Positions 53,907 to 63,493 of a DNA stretch of 64,000 bases are shown here, piece after piece. Position numbers and translations under genes: made by a program. This DNA comes from an uncultured Bacilli bacterium. GTDB taxonomy: Bacteria; Bacillota_I; Bacilli_A; RFN20; CAG-826. The notes beneath the pieces are model-generated. The model was not told where the DNA came from. It made no database searches and saw only the letters and a list, made by a program, of their open reading frames with translations. The number at the start of each line of letters is the position of its first letter. Within the stretch, counting starts at the first letter, position 1. The DNA lies in the NCBI GenBank assembly GCA_934140155.1, contig CAKPBC010000001.1, positions 682,001 through 746,000 on the forward strand. Direction: 5' to 3'.

Positions 53907-54749
53907 TTATAATTCTAATTTATTCTCTAATAGGTTTAAAGATATGGAGAAACTGCCAACAATTATCGCTATAACTGATAATAAATCATATAGGTACGGA
54001 AGAATTTGACTATCAATATATCGGGCTATTAAGATAGTAATAACGTTATTGAAAAAATATAATGAATAAGCAATAGCAATAAATATTAATGAATATACCC
54101 ATGATTTAGTATTCTTAGATATGCTGCTACCAAGTATACTTGAAGTTAGAAGTATTAAGCAAATATATAAAGGAATATATAAGACTAATTTAATTACTGA
54201 AAATACTATTGCTAAAGTATTTATTTGGGTATTGTCACTAATAATGCCAAAAATTAATGAGTAATATTTTCTAACAGCAAGACTTTTAATAAATTCCCAA
54301 ATAAGTCGATAAAATTGGGAAAATTTTATTGCGGTTCCAGCACGAATTGTTAAAATCCCATTCACTTCAAGCATAACAATATTTAAACAAATAAAATAAA
54401 TTAGAATGAAACTCAATGTCCAAATAATGAAGGTAATTACTTTTGACAAGATAACTTGCCAAGTTTTATAAGGTAATGTGAATGTTAAATATCCTTGACT
54501 AGAAAACATTGATTTATTAAATTGCTTGGTGGCAATTGATAGAAGAACAATGCCAACTATAAAGAATGCAGAAGTCCCTAAAGACATAAGAATAGTAAGG
54601 ATAACTGAAAATTCTTGAGTAGCTTCATTATTATAATCAATACCAAATAACATTAAAGGTGTTAATATGCTTAAAGCTAAAAGCACAATAAATGCAACGA
54701 TGTATTTCTTTTTGGTATTTATCAAGTCGTTTTTAATTAAAGTTAACAT
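53907..54749 (-). CDS. ABC-2-type transporter permease
   Basis: 280 residues with six membrane segments. It starts MLTLIKNDLINTKKKYIVAF, as in bacitracin/lantibiotic-type and YtrC-like permeases. It overlaps its ATPase gene by seven bases. Exporter of unknown substrate; no GntR-type regulator is adjacent. Confidence 0.8.
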   Translation of the reverse strand: MLTLIKNDLINTKKKYIVAFIVLLALSILTPLMLFGIDYNNEATQEFSVILTILMSLGTSAFFIVGIVLLSIATKQFNKSMFSSQGYLTFTLPYKTWQVILSKVITFIIWTLSFILIYFICLNIVMLEVNGILTIRAGTAIKFSQFYRLIWEFIKSLAVRKYYSLIFGIISDNTQINTLAIVFSVIKLVLYIPLYICLILLTSSILGSSISKNTKSWVYSLIFIAIAYSLYFFNNVITILIARYIDSQILPYLYDLLSVIAIIVGSFSISLNLLENKLEL

Positions 54750-55447
54750 CTAAATACCTCCTTGAATACATCATTAAGAGATTTGTTCTCATGGAGTGCA
54801 CAAATATTATTGACGCTATCATCTAAAACAATGTGACCATATTTAACAAATATTGCGCGATCTAGAATACTTTCGATATCTTCAATTAGGTGCGTAGAAA
54901 TAATTACAACTGCGTTTTTAGCGTAACTTGCTAAAATTGTATTTATAATAAATTCTCTTTGTGCTGGATCAACTCCTGCAATTGGCTCATCTAATATGTA
55001 AATCTTTGATTCACGAGCTAATACTAAAGCGAGTTGTAATTTTTCTTTGTTGCCTTTTGATAATGTTTTAATTGTTGATTCCATAGATAAATGCATATTA
55101 GCAAGTAAATTATTCATTTTGTCTATATTGAAATCTTTGTAATAGTCTTTAAACATATCAACAACGTTTTTGATTTTTAATTCTTCATCAATATAAGTTT
55201 TATCAGGAAGGTAACTTACAAGAGATTTTGTGTGTTCATCTATTTCGTGTCTATCAATAGTAAGAGTGCCGGTAAAGTTTTTTATTAATCCTACTAGCAT
55301 TTTAATAATTGTGGTTTTACCCGCTCCATTAGGACCAAGTAATCCAATTATTTGACCTTCATTAATGGAAAGGCAAATGTTTTCTAAAGCATTTTCGTTA
55401 GCGCCTTTATATTTAAAACTCACATTATTAAGTTCAATTAATGCCAT
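54743..55447 (-). CDS. ABC transporter ATPase (export type)
   Basis: 234 residues. Walker A LLGPNGAGKTTI, signature LSKGNKEKL, Walker B IYILDEPIAGVDP, and ISTHLIEDIES with the switch histidine. The K-G-N form of the signature is typical of YtrB/BcrA-like ATPases. Forms an exporter with the permease encoded downstream. AAGGAGA site precedes the ATG. Confidence 0.88.
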   Translation of the reverse strand: MALIELNNVSFKYKGANENALENICLSINEGQIIGLLGPNGAGKTTIIKMLVGLIKNFTGTLTIDRHEIDEHTKSLVSYLPDKTYIDEELKIKNVVDMFKDYYKDFNIDKMNNLLANMHLSMESTIKTLSKGNKEKLQLALVLARESKIYILDEPIAGVDPAQREFIINTILASYAKNAVVIISTHLIEDIESILDRAIFVKYGHIVLDDSVNNICALHENKSLNDVFKEVFRC

Positions 55448-55614
55448 GTTGTTTTCTCCTTTATTAGCACTATTATGAATTATTTCATAATATTATGCAA
55501 TTAAAGAATAATTATATTTAACTTATAAAACTTGTTTATAACATTTGTTATTAAGAAGTTGTTGAATGTTGCTTAACACTTTTGTATAATGAATGTGTGA
55601 AGGTGATGATTATT

Positions 55615-56469
55615 ATGGACTATAATATTAAAAATGATATTACTTTAATAAGAGATTTTTTTGATTTATCGCAAGAAGAGTTCGCTAACAAAGTTTGTGT
55701 AGAACAAATCACTATTTGTAGAACGGAATTAGGAGAAAGCTATCCTAGAGAAGAATTAATGAATAAAATATATAATTATTGTTTTATTAATGGACTTAGA
55801 TTAAACATTCAAAAAGAAATGCTTTATAAAGATGATATAGCAGATGGACACATTCTATTATCTCATGCTTCAAAATTAGGATTAGATGGCGACATTTCTA
55901 TTAATAAAGGAAGAACAAATAACGACTTTGGAAATGGTTTTTATTGTGGGGATTCGTATGAAAAATCTGTTTCTTATGTATGCAAATTTCCATATTCGAG
56001 TGTTTATTATTTAGATTTCAATCCGATTGGCTTAAAAGCAAGAAAATTTGGTGTTAATACGGAATGGATGCTAGCAATTGCTTATTTTAGAGGAAAATTA
56101 GAAGAATACAAAGATAATATAACTATAAAACAAATAATTGATTCAGTTAATAATGCCGATTATATAATTGCTCCAATTGCAGATAATAGAATGTTTGAAA
56201 TTATTGATACATTTATAGATGGTGAAATAACAGATGAACAATGTCAACATTGCTTGGCTGCAACAAATTTGGGTATGCAGTATGTATTTAGAACTGATAA
56301 GTCTTTAAAGCATATTAAAATTTTAGAAAGGTGTTTTGTTCCATCTAAAGAAAAAGAGTATTATCAAAAAGAACAAGTTAACTTTCTTCATATTGGGATC
56401 GACAAATCAAAAATAGCAAGAATTCAATATAAAGGTAAGGGAAAATATATAGGGGAGATACTTTTATGA
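55615..56469 (+). CDS. HTH-linked DUF3990-type ADP-ribosyltransferase toxin
   Basis: About 284 residues; start at the ATG at 55615, nine bases after AAGGTG. An N-terminal HTH-like region (about 1-65; LSQEEFANKVCVEQITICR) is followed by a domain resembling DUF3990. The segments ILLSHASKLGLDGDIS, NDFGNGFYCGDSYEKSVSYVC and the STS-like/Phe strand YYLDFN fit the ADP-ribosyltransferase fold. DUF3990 proteins are predicted toxins. The gene overlaps the next by ATGA and uses TGA as stop, a rare choice here. Probably toxin and autoregulator of a TA-like pair. Confidence 0.7.
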   Translation: MDYNIKNDITLIRDFFDLSQEEFANKVCVEQITICRTELGESYPREELMNKIYNYCFINGLRLNIQKEMLYKDDIADGHILLSHASKLGLDGDISINKGRTNNDFGNGFYCGDSYEKSVSYVCKFPYSSVYYLDFNPIGLKARKFGVNTEWMLAIAYFRGKLEEYKDNITIKQIIDSVNNADYIIAPIADNRMFEIIDTFIDGEITDEQCQHCLAATNLGMQYVFRTDKSLKHIKILERCFVPSKEKEYYQKEQVNFLHIGIDKSKIARIQYKGKGKYIGEILL

Positions 56470-57365
56470 AAAATATAGATAAAGATGGCTTATTAGTTTG
56501 TTCAATTCAGGGTAAGGTTTTTTTAAATTCACTTACATATTTCAAATGTAGTTCAGAAATATTTATGAGACGATTTATGATGTCAGAAATAGTTAAGGAG
56601 TTTGACTCGCTTTCAATCCTTGATGATACTTTAACTATTGATAATGTATATGAAAGATTGGAAGAAGAATTTGGTGAAACAAATTATGGAAAAGTAAAGT
56701 ATTCTAGTGAAGTATTATATTGGATTGGATACTTATATCGTTATATGGCATATACATATGATTTATCATCAAAACAAGTATATAAAATTATTAAGCCTAA
56801 AGAATTAAACGAACTATATTATGTTTATCATACTTTTGATTGCTCACAAGCAATAGAAAGAATATTAGAGCAAAAAGGTATTAGTTTTGATTTCGATCAA
56901 CAAAATTTACGCCTTTTGAAAATGCTTAGAAAAAGAAAGTATGAAAAAGAAGTACAGTTATTATTAGAAGATACTTATTGTAATTACGGCTTACTCAAAA
57001 CAAGTGAAGTAGAATATGTTAAAGTAAATGATAAATCGACAAATAATAATGCTTCAAAAAATAATAATATTTTGTTAGAAGCTTACTATAATAACATAGT
57101 TGTTTGTGAAGTTAAATTAAATGCTTTAGATGAAAAGTATGAATTAACTATTTCTTTTAAAAGCGAAAAATATAAAAATGAAGAATTTTTAAGTGTAGTG
57201 ATAGAGCAAGCATCAAAATATGTTAAAAATGTATTAAAATCAAAAGAGATTATAACGAAAATTATTAGAACTGAAGAAAATTACATAAATGTATTTAAAT
57301 CTTTAGGATTTATATACGAAAATGAAGATGATAATTATGTGTATTTCTTAAAGAAATTAAAATAA
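56466..57365 (+). CDS. Antitoxin-like protein fused to a GNAT-like domain
   Basis: 299 residues. The N-terminal half (YWIGYLYRYMAYTYDLSSKQ, then YHTFDCSQAIERIL) resembles partners that accompany ADP-ribosyltransferase-type toxins. Residues 200-299 (LEAYYNNIVVCEVKL, EQASKYVKNVL, FKSLGFIYENEDDNYVYFLKK) have the strand-helix order and closing YFLKK strand of GNAT acetyltransferases, without a clear acetyl-CoA loop. ATGA overlap with the toxin gene implies coupled translation. The C-terminal addition is unusual; it may neutralise, modify or sense. A decayed copy of the N-terminal half lies at 57430. Confidence 0.65.
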   Translation: MKNIDKDGLLVCSIQGKVFLNSLTYFKCSSEIFMRRFMMSEIVKEFDSLSILDDTLTIDNVYERLEEEFGETNYGKVKYSSEVLYWIGYLYRYMAYTYDLSSKQVYKIIKPKELNELYYVYHTFDCSQAIERILEQKGISFDFDQQNLRLLKMLRKRKYEKEVQLLLEDTYCNYGLLKTSEVEYVKVNDKSTNNNASKNNNILLEAYYNNIVVCEVKLNALDEKYELTISFKSEKYKNEEFLSVVIEQASKYVKNVLKSKEIITKIIRTEENYINVFKSLGFIYENEDDNYVYFLKKLK

Positions 57366-57398
57366 CCAAGTTTGTTGTGCTTGGTTATTAAATTTTTT
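57361..57398 (+). terminator. Terminator of the toxin/antitoxin-like pair
   Basis: AATAACCAAG pairs with CTTGGTTATT, followed by AAATTTTTT. Confidence 0.78.
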
Positions 57399-57429
57399 AT
57401 ATAATAAAAGTAAAAATATTAGACACTCA

Positions 57430-57920
57430 CTATTTAAACTTTAAATAGTCGCCTTTTTTTATATGCTCACGCATTACTCTTTTAAGTCTTTCGTTTTTAT
57501 CTAAATAGCCTTCATCTAAATTTTTAATTTCTAATAAACTTCGTACACACCATTCTGGATCTTGGGTATGAAATGAATAATAAACATCATTCATTAGTTT
57601 ATAATCGAATGTGTCCATAATAAAAGCGGTTCTTTCGTCTCTAGTATATGATATATATCTATACATGTATCCAATCCAAAATAATGCACTTTTGGAGTTA
57701 TTTTATTTTACCATAATTAGAATCACCGAATTCTTCTAATATGTCATTTATATCTTCATTAATATCTAAGTTAAAAAAGCAGAATTGTTTCCATCAAGTC
57801 TACGTAATAATTCGGAATGCTTAAATCCACGCATAAAAATAGGTGTTGAGCACTTTAAATTATAAGACCTTTCAAATAGTTTTCCTTGATATTCCGCTAG
57901 TAAGAGCTCATTATGATTAA
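57430..57920 (-). pseudogene. Decayed paralogue of the antitoxin-like protein
   Basis: On the - strand three frames give, in order, LLAEYQGKLFERSYNLKCST..FMRGFKHSELLRRLDG, then LDINEDINDILEEFGDSNYGKIK, then IGYMYRYISYTRDERTAFIM..HTQDPEWCVRSLLE. These match residues 8-130 of the protein encoded at 56466 in the same order. At least two frameshifts break the gene. It lies in opposite orientation to the intact copy, so the two arose by duplication, not tandem repeat slippage. Confidence 0.75.
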
Positions 57921-57985
57921 ATCTCCTCAATTTGTTTAAACTTGTTTTTACAAGTTGGCGAAACAAGTTTTATTAATCTTTTTAA

Positions 57986-58339
57986 TTATCCTATATATCT
58001 AGTTAGCATATTAAGAACATCCTTTTTTCTAGATCTAGCGATTGGAAGTTCTTCGTTAAAAACAACAAGTGAATCTTTTAATATGCCTGTTACATATTTT
58101 AAATTAACAATAATGCCGGAATTACAACGAACAAATTGATTGTTTGGAAGTTGCTTTTCTACATCTTGCAATGTTCCACGCATATCATAGTTATCTTTGG
58201 TTGTATGAAAAGTAACACGATGTTTATAGACTTCAATATATGTTATTTCGTTAATATCGATACGATATGTTTCACTACTAGATTGAATACAAATTGTTTG
58301 GTGTTGCTTAGATTGTACTTTTAAAACAGCTTTTGCCAT
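57986..58339 (-). CDS. LytTR DNA-binding half of an Agr-like response regulator
   Basis: 117 residues: a complete LytTR domain (ITYIEVYKHRVTFHT, then VRCNSGIIVNLKYVTGI and SRKKDVLNML). Its ATG is three codons after, and in the same frame as, the stop of the receiver-domain gene. It is therefore probably the second half of one protein interrupted by a stop codon. Could be made separately by reinitiation, although no clear ribosome site is seen. Confidence 0.72.
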   Translation of the reverse strand: MAKAVLKVQSKQHQTICIQSSSETYRIDINEITYIEVYKHRVTFHTTKDNYDMRGTLQDVEKQLPNNQFVRCNSGIIVNLKYVTGILKDSLVVFNEELPIARSRKKDVLNMLTRYIG

Positions 58340-58345
58340 AGTATT

Positions 58346-58681
58346 TTAAAAAAAAGCATAATCTAAAGGTTTTGTTAAATAATCTAAAGCGTTGACAGAA
58401 TATCCTTTAATTGCGTATTGCGCATAATTAGAAATAAAAATAATCACACATTCTGTATCTATTTCTCTAATTTTTGTACTTGCTTCAATGCCATTCATTA
58501 CCGGCATTTCAATATCCATAAAGATAATGTCATAATCTGATTTAAAATCATTTACAATACGCTCTCCATTTTGAAACATAGAAATAGCAATGCTTAAGTC
58601 ATTTTCTTTGGCGTAGCGCTCAATATAAGATTTTAAAGTTTCAATGTATTCGGCATTATCTTCAACAATAGCGATTTTCAT
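58346..58681 (-). CDS. Receiver half of an Agr-like response regulator
   Basis: 111 residues. The receiver domain has the acidic pair in IVEDNAE, the phospho-acceptor D in YDIIFMDIEMP and K in LDYLTKPLD. A LytTR regulator should continue into a linker and DNA-binding domain, but TAA at 58348-58346 intervenes at the end of a T-run. Replacing it with TTA would restore a single protein of about 232 residues. Starts three bases after the histidine kinase gene. Confidence 0.75.
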   Translation of the reverse strand: MKIAIVEDNAEYIETLKSYIERYAKENDLSIAISMFQNGERIVNDFKSDYDIIFMDIEMPVMNGIEASTKIREIDTECVIIFISNYAQYAIKGYSVNALDYLTKPLDYAFF

Positions 58682-58684
58682 AGA

Positions 58685-59968
58685 TTATTTGCTCTCCTTT
58701 TCATTAGTTGGTTTTGGAAATAATAGTTGTAATTTGAAGGTATTATCTTCAATAGTAATAGTCATACTACCATTATATTTTTTAATTGTGGAACGAATAG
58801 ATTTTAACCCGAATCCATGATACATAGTATTATCTTTTGTAGTATTAAGTAAACCATCTTTATTAAAAGAAGGAATACCAATATATGTGTTTTCAAAAGA
58901 TACTTTAGCAATATTACCTATTTCATAAGATCTTATTGTTAAAAATCTTTTGTCTTCTGGCAAAGTAATTAAGAATTCAATTGCGTTATCTAAAGCATTA
59001 CCAAAAATTGAGTTTATATCTAAAGTAGAGAAGTTATCGAATAATTTACCATTTAAGAAATAAGTAAATTTTATTGATTCTTTTTCAAAACGGATATTTT
59101 TTTCAGTTAAAATAGTATCAATAATATCATTTCCACATCTAGAAAAACTCTTATATTTAGATATGGTTTCATTTAATTGCTTTATAGCTTCGGGAGAAGC
59201 ACTACTACCAAGTTCAATTTCATGAATTTGGTGTTTTAAATCATGAATTCTTATATTCATTAAATCAATAACATTTTGCAATGATTCATATTGATTTAAT
59301 CTATTTTTTACAATCTCTGTTTCAATAGTGTTTCTAGCGGATATGTAACTAATTTTTTGAATTAAATAAATAGTAATACAACAAGTAGTGTCTAATACGA
59401 CAAATAAAACATAATAATGAAAAGTTACTTCACTTCGATAAAATTCAAAAAATTGTAATACAACAATACAAATGACAAAAATAATAAAAGTACTTATGAT
59501 AATTGTTCCTCTTTGTAATTTATTAAAATCACGTGGGTCTTGTTTAAAAGAAAACAAGAAGAATAAAGAGGCATAAATAACAATTGTTGAGATAGTATAA
59601 ATAATATTTCCTAATATATCACTACTATGCAACACAACAACATAGCGAAGAAAATCAGAAATAATATAAGAAGCGTGTTGAGCAGTAATGCCGCTTATTG
59701 TGCAGTACACAATAATGCGAAATGGCGCATCATAAATAAAATAATTAAAAGCAAAACACACAATATATAGAATTATGTAAGACACAATTTTACTAAATAT
59801 GGTTGTTGTAGGAAATGTATATCTTAAAAAGCAAAATAACGCAATTGCTAAGACTAACAATATATTGCGTAATAAATACCATTTTCTTTTTTTTAAATTA
59901 ATCGTAAAAAGAAATAAAGCCGCAAATAATTCAATTACTAAACCATATTTATAGAAAAAATCGAGCAT
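58685..59968 (-). CDS. AgrC-like sensor histidine kinase
   Basis: 427 residues. Six or so N-terminal membrane segments (to about residue 210), a coiled linker, then a GHKL domain. The phospho-acceptor helix IRIHDLKHQIHEIE and the N box in SIFGNALDNAIEFL are visible, with the G box in YHGFGLKSIRS. This architecture fits AgrC/quorum-sensing or bacteriocin-control kinases. No signal-peptide gene (AgrD-like) or AgrB is seen next to it. Operon with the split regulator. Confidence 0.85.
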   Translation of the reverse strand: MLDFFYKYGLVIELFAALFLFTINLKKRKWYLLRNILLVLAIALFCFLRYTFPTTTIFSKIVSYIILYIVCFAFNYFIYDAPFRIIVYCTISGITAQHASYIISDFLRYVVVLHSSDILGNIIYTISTIVIYASLFFLFSFKQDPRDFNKLQRGTIIISTFIIFVICIVVLQFFEFYRSEVTFHYYVLFVVLDTTCCITIYLIQKISYISARNTIETEIVKNRLNQYESLQNVIDLMNIRIHDLKHQIHEIELGSSASPEAIKQLNETISKYKSFSRCGNDIIDTILTEKNIRFEKESIKFTYFLNGKLFDNFSTLDINSIFGNALDNAIEFLITLPEDKRFLTIRSYEIGNIAKVSFENTYIGIPSFNKDGLLNTTKDNTMYHGFGLKSIRSTIKKYNGSMTITIEDNTFKLQLLFPKPTNEKESK

Positions 59969-60305
59969 TGCTTTTAATCCTCCTAGTTCTTAAATTATAA
60001 ATTAAAAGAAAAATAAAAAAAAGTTTTAAAAATCGCTAATAAATAAAAAAATATGTATCTTTTATAAAAAGATAAAATTAAAACTTTTTAATTTATAAAA
60101 TCAAAACAGGCCTAAAAAATGACAAAATAGGACAAAATAAACACAAAATAACTATTGCGTTTATAATGTAATCGCTTACATCTTTTGCAAGCATTCCTTT
60201 GAATTTTTTGTAAGCAAATTCAAAAAAAGATATGAGTGAGTTTAAGTATCTTGGAAGCAAAAGAAAACTCAAGTAAAAATTATTTTCCAAAATGGAGGGG
60301 AAAAC
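59969..60305. other. Intergenic region between the kinase gene and the GH3 gene
   Basis: About 335 bases. It holds the cre-like operator and TATAAT described at 60162 and a strong AATGGAGGGGAA ribosome site before the GH3 gene. Otherwise A+T-rich without a gene. Confidence 0.5.
60162..60180 (+). promoter_or_regulatory. Promoter -10 with a cre-like operator for the GH3 gene
   Basis: TATAAT (60162-60167) runs directly into TGTAATCGCTTACA (60167-60180), a near-perfect dyad that fits the catabolite-response/LacI-family operator consensus with one mismatch. Placed over the start of transcription, it should repress the glycosidase gene when preferred sugar is present or inducer absent. No clear -35. 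Confidence 0.6.
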
Positions 60306-63300
60306 ATGAAAAAAAGTAAAACAAATTTGTTCCGTGGTATTGCAAGTATTTCTGGAGCTTTACTAGCCGTTACAACGATTGGTCAAGTAATTGCAAAAGA
60401 ATATTCTAGCTACATGGATGAATTCTTCCACACTTCATCGTCTAAAGTTGTTGAAGTTGAAGGCGGAAGTAATGTTGATAAGTATACTTACAAGTCAACA
60501 TATAAGACACCAGAAGAATTAGCGCAAGCTGATATGGAGTATGGTGAAAAAGTTACTGGAGAAGGGGCTGTATTATTAAAAAACAAAGATAATGCTTTAC
60601 CTTTAAAGGCATCAGAAAAGAAAGTGACCTTAGTTGGTAAGATTGCTTATTCTAACATTCTAGGCGGACAAATGGGATCAGGTGCCGCGAATGTAACGAT
60701 ACCAGGCTATGAAACCGCAAACTTAGTTAGTGCTTTAACCAAAAATGGATATGAAATTAACCAAGATATGTCAGAAGCTTATAAAGTAGACACAGATAAA
60801 AATGGTAATAAGACTTATCGTGCTGCTAGTAGAATTAACGGTGGATTCGGAATGATTAATGAATCTCTTGCTGGTAACTACAAATTTGATATCAATGAAG
60901 TTGGTTTATCGGAATTAGAAGCACAAAAAGCTGGAATTACCACAACTACTTTTGGTGATTATAAGACATCTATCGTTGTATTAGGTAGAATTAACTCAGA
61001 AGGTCGTGACTATTTACCTGGTGAAGCTGGTGTATCTAATATTGGCGCTGGTGAAAATAACGAAGGAGCTAAAGACCCATTAGGTTTATCAAATAGAGAA
61101 CGCGATATGATAAAAATGGCTAAAGCTCAAAGTGATAAAGTTATCGTTTTAATTAACTCTAACTCACCAATGGAAATTGATGAAGTTAAACGTGATGATG
61201 GTGTTGATGCTATTTTATGGATTGGTACAACTGGTACATATGGTATGAATGCTGTACCTAAATTATTAGATGGTACAATTAATCCTTCAGGCAAATTACC
61301 AGATACTTATGCAAGTGACATTTCTGTATCGCCTGCTGCACAAAACTGGGGCATTTTCTCTTATAGCAATCTAGATGAAATTGCTACTAAAGAAGAAGAT
61401 CATATTACTAATAATAAAGATGGTTGGACCGCTGTTAGTGCTGATAACTTAAGAGCTTCAGCTTACACAGTTTATCAAGAAGGTATTTATACTGGTTATA
61501 AATATTATGAAACAAGATATTTCGATACCGTTGTTAATCCATCTTCTAATGCTTCTTCATCTAAGGGTGCTAAAGAAGGCGCAACTTCTTGGATTTATAA
61601 TGATGAAGTAAGTTATACATTTGGTTATGGTGGATCATATACTACATTTGAACAAACACTAAAAAGTATTGATTTCAATACTCGTGATAAAGTAGTTACT
61701 GCTGTTGTTGATGTTAAAAATACTGGCTCTATTGCAGGAAAAGACGCCATTGAATTATATGTTTCTTTACCAAGAAAAAATAATGATAAACTTGAAAAAG
61801 CCGCTATTCAATTATTAGATTATAAAAAAACTACAATGATTGAACCAGGGGCCACAAAACAATTTGTAATTACTGCTGATTTATCAGATGCTACATCATA
61901 TGATAATGAATTAGAACATGATGGTGTAAAAGGTGGTTATGTTTTAGCAGAAGGTGATTATTACTTTGCTGTTGGTAATGGCGCACATGAAGCTGTAAAT
62001 AACGTTCTTGCTAAAATGGGTAAGACTACTGCAGATGGAATGGATGTAAATGGTAATGCTAATAACGCAATCGTTAAAAATTATGGTTCATCTAATTCAT
62101 CATTATTTGGTAGATCTAAAGGTGGAAAAGTATTAATTCAAAACCAATTAGATAACGCCGACTTAAATTACTATCAACCAGGTGCTGTTACATATTTATC
62201 AAGAAACGATTGGGCAGCTACATATCCAACAAGACAAGTAGTTACACCAAATGCTGATATGATTAAAGAATTACGTAACAAAAAACATGTTATTCAAAAG
62301 AATGATAAAGTTGATACAGTTTGGGGATCAAAAGAAACAAATTATACTCTTGCTGATATGAAAGGCGCTAATTGGGATGATATTAGATGGGATGACTTTG
62401 TTAATCAAATTGATTTAGATGATGCAGTTAAAATTATCGCCATTGGTGGTAACACAACTTGGACAATTGAATCAATTGGTAATCCAAGAAATAGACAAGC
62501 TGATGGTCCTAATGGATTCTCATCATTTGGTGTTAACCAAGGCTATTCAATATTAGATAACTCTCCTTATAAATTAAGTGAAGAAAAAGCAGCAACTTGG
62601 ACAGGTTATAAAGCTTCTATGCCTAATGCACCATTAATTGCCGCTACATTTGATAAAGATATTCAAAGAGGCGCTGGACAATTAATTGGTAACCATTCAA
62701 TTTGGAATGGCGGCGCAGTTATTTGGGCTGGTGGCGCTAACTTACATCGTGCACCATACGAAGGACGTACTCACGAATACTTTACAGAAGATCCAATTCT
62801 TTCTGCTTACTCATTAGAACAAATGGTAGCAGGTGGAAGAGAATTCGGTTGCTTAATTGGTCCAAAACACTTTGCATTTAACGCAATTGAATATAACAGA
62901 TATGGTCTTTCTGAATATATGACTGAACAAACAGCTCGTGAAACAGAATTAAGATCATTCCAAAAAGCATATGAATCTGGTGAATGTTTAGCTACTATGA
63001 CTGCTTTCAATAGAATCGGTTGTTCTAACTTGAATGGTCACGAAGGCTTAATGCAAAATATTTTAAGAAAAGAATGGGGCTACAAAGGATTAATTTCTAC
63101 TGATATGGTTAATGGTCAAAACTATTTCTTACCAGGTGAATGTATCCTTGGTGGTATTACTATGATGGCTAATGGTGGTGGAAAAAAAGTTGACCTAAAG
63201 ACAGAATGGGTTGACTATGAAACTACTAATATTGCTAAAGATAAATTATTAAATGAACATTTACATCAAAACATGAAATACCAATGGTATGCTTATGCAA

Positions 63301-63479
63301 ATTCTAACTTATTAAATGGTATGGATGGTTCAACAAAAGTTATTTCTGTTACTCCATCATGGCAAGTAATGTTTAATGTATTAACAGTCTCATTTAGCGC
63401 TATTTTAGCAGCTAGTGTTGGCTTAATGGCATTTGCTAGTATCAAAGGCAAAGAAGAAAAAGAAGAAGAAAAGGAATAA
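60306..63479 (+). CDS. Membrane-anchored GH3 glycosidase with swapped domain order
   Basis: 1057 residues. Signal anchor at the N terminus (IASISGALLAVTTIGQVIA). The GH3 C-terminal domain comes first (EGAVLLKNKDNALPL at about 93, later NSNSPMEIDEV and WIGTTGTYGMNAV). An Fn3-like domain follows (about 445-560), and the GH3 N-terminal TIM barrel is last. The barrel shows GPKHFAFNAIEYNR and the nucleophile aspartate D933 in LISTDMVNG. A second membrane segment and charged tail (residues about 1020-1057) end the protein, so both ends are anchored and the enzyme faces outward. The reversed order is known from some ruminal GH3 beta-glucosidases. Substrate probably a plant or host oligosaccharide. 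Confidence 0.88.
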   Translation: MKKSKTNLFRGIASISGALLAVTTIGQVIAKEYSSYMDEFFHTSSSKVVEVEGGSNVDKYTYKSTYKTPEELAQADMEYGEKVTGEGAVLLKNKDNALPLKASEKKVTLVGKIAYSNILGGQMGSGAANVTIPGYETANLVSALTKNGYEINQDMSEAYKVDTDKNGNKTYRAASRINGGFGMINESLAGNYKFDINEVGLSELEAQKAGITTTTFGDYKTSIVVLGRINSEGRDYLPGEAGVSNIGAGENNEGAKDPLGLSNRERDMIKMAKAQSDKVIVLINSNSPMEIDEVKRDDGVDAILWIGTTGTYGMNAVPKLLDGTINPSGKLPDTYASDISVSPAAQNWGIFSYSNLDEIATKEEDHITNNKDGWTAVSADNLRASAYTVYQEGIYTGYKYYETRYFDTVVNPSSNASSSKGAKEGATSWIYNDEVSYTFGYGGSYTTFEQTLKSIDFNTRDKVVTAVVDVKNTGSIAGKDAIELYVSLPRKNNDKLEKAAIQLLDYKKTTMIEPGATKQFVITADLSDATSYDNELEHDGVKGGYVLAEGDYYFAVGNGAHEAVNNVLAKMGKTTADGMDVNGNANNAIVKNYGSSNSSLFGRSKGGKVLIQNQLDNADLNYYQPGAVTYLSRNDWAATYPTRQVVTPNADMIKELRNKKHVIQKNDKVDTVWGSKETNYTLADMKGANWDDIRWDDFVNQIDLDDAVKIIAIGGNTTWTIESIGNPRNRQADGPNGFSSFGVNQGYSILDNSPYKLSEEKAATWTGYKASMPNAPLIAATFDKDIQRGAGQLIGNHSIWNGGAVIWAGGANLHRAPYEGRTHEYFTEDPILSAYSLEQMVAGGREFGCLIGPKHFAFNAIEYNRYGLSEYMTEQTARETELRSFQKAYESGECLATMTAFNRIGCSNLNGHEGLMQNILRKEWGYKGLISTDMVNGQNYFLPGECILGGITMMANGGGKKVDLKTEWVDYETTNIAKDKLLNEHLHQNMKYQWYAYANSNLLNGMDGSTKVISVTPSWQVMFNVLTVSFSAILAASVGLMAFASIKGKEEKEEEKE

Positions 63480-63493
63480 GGAGGAACATAAAA

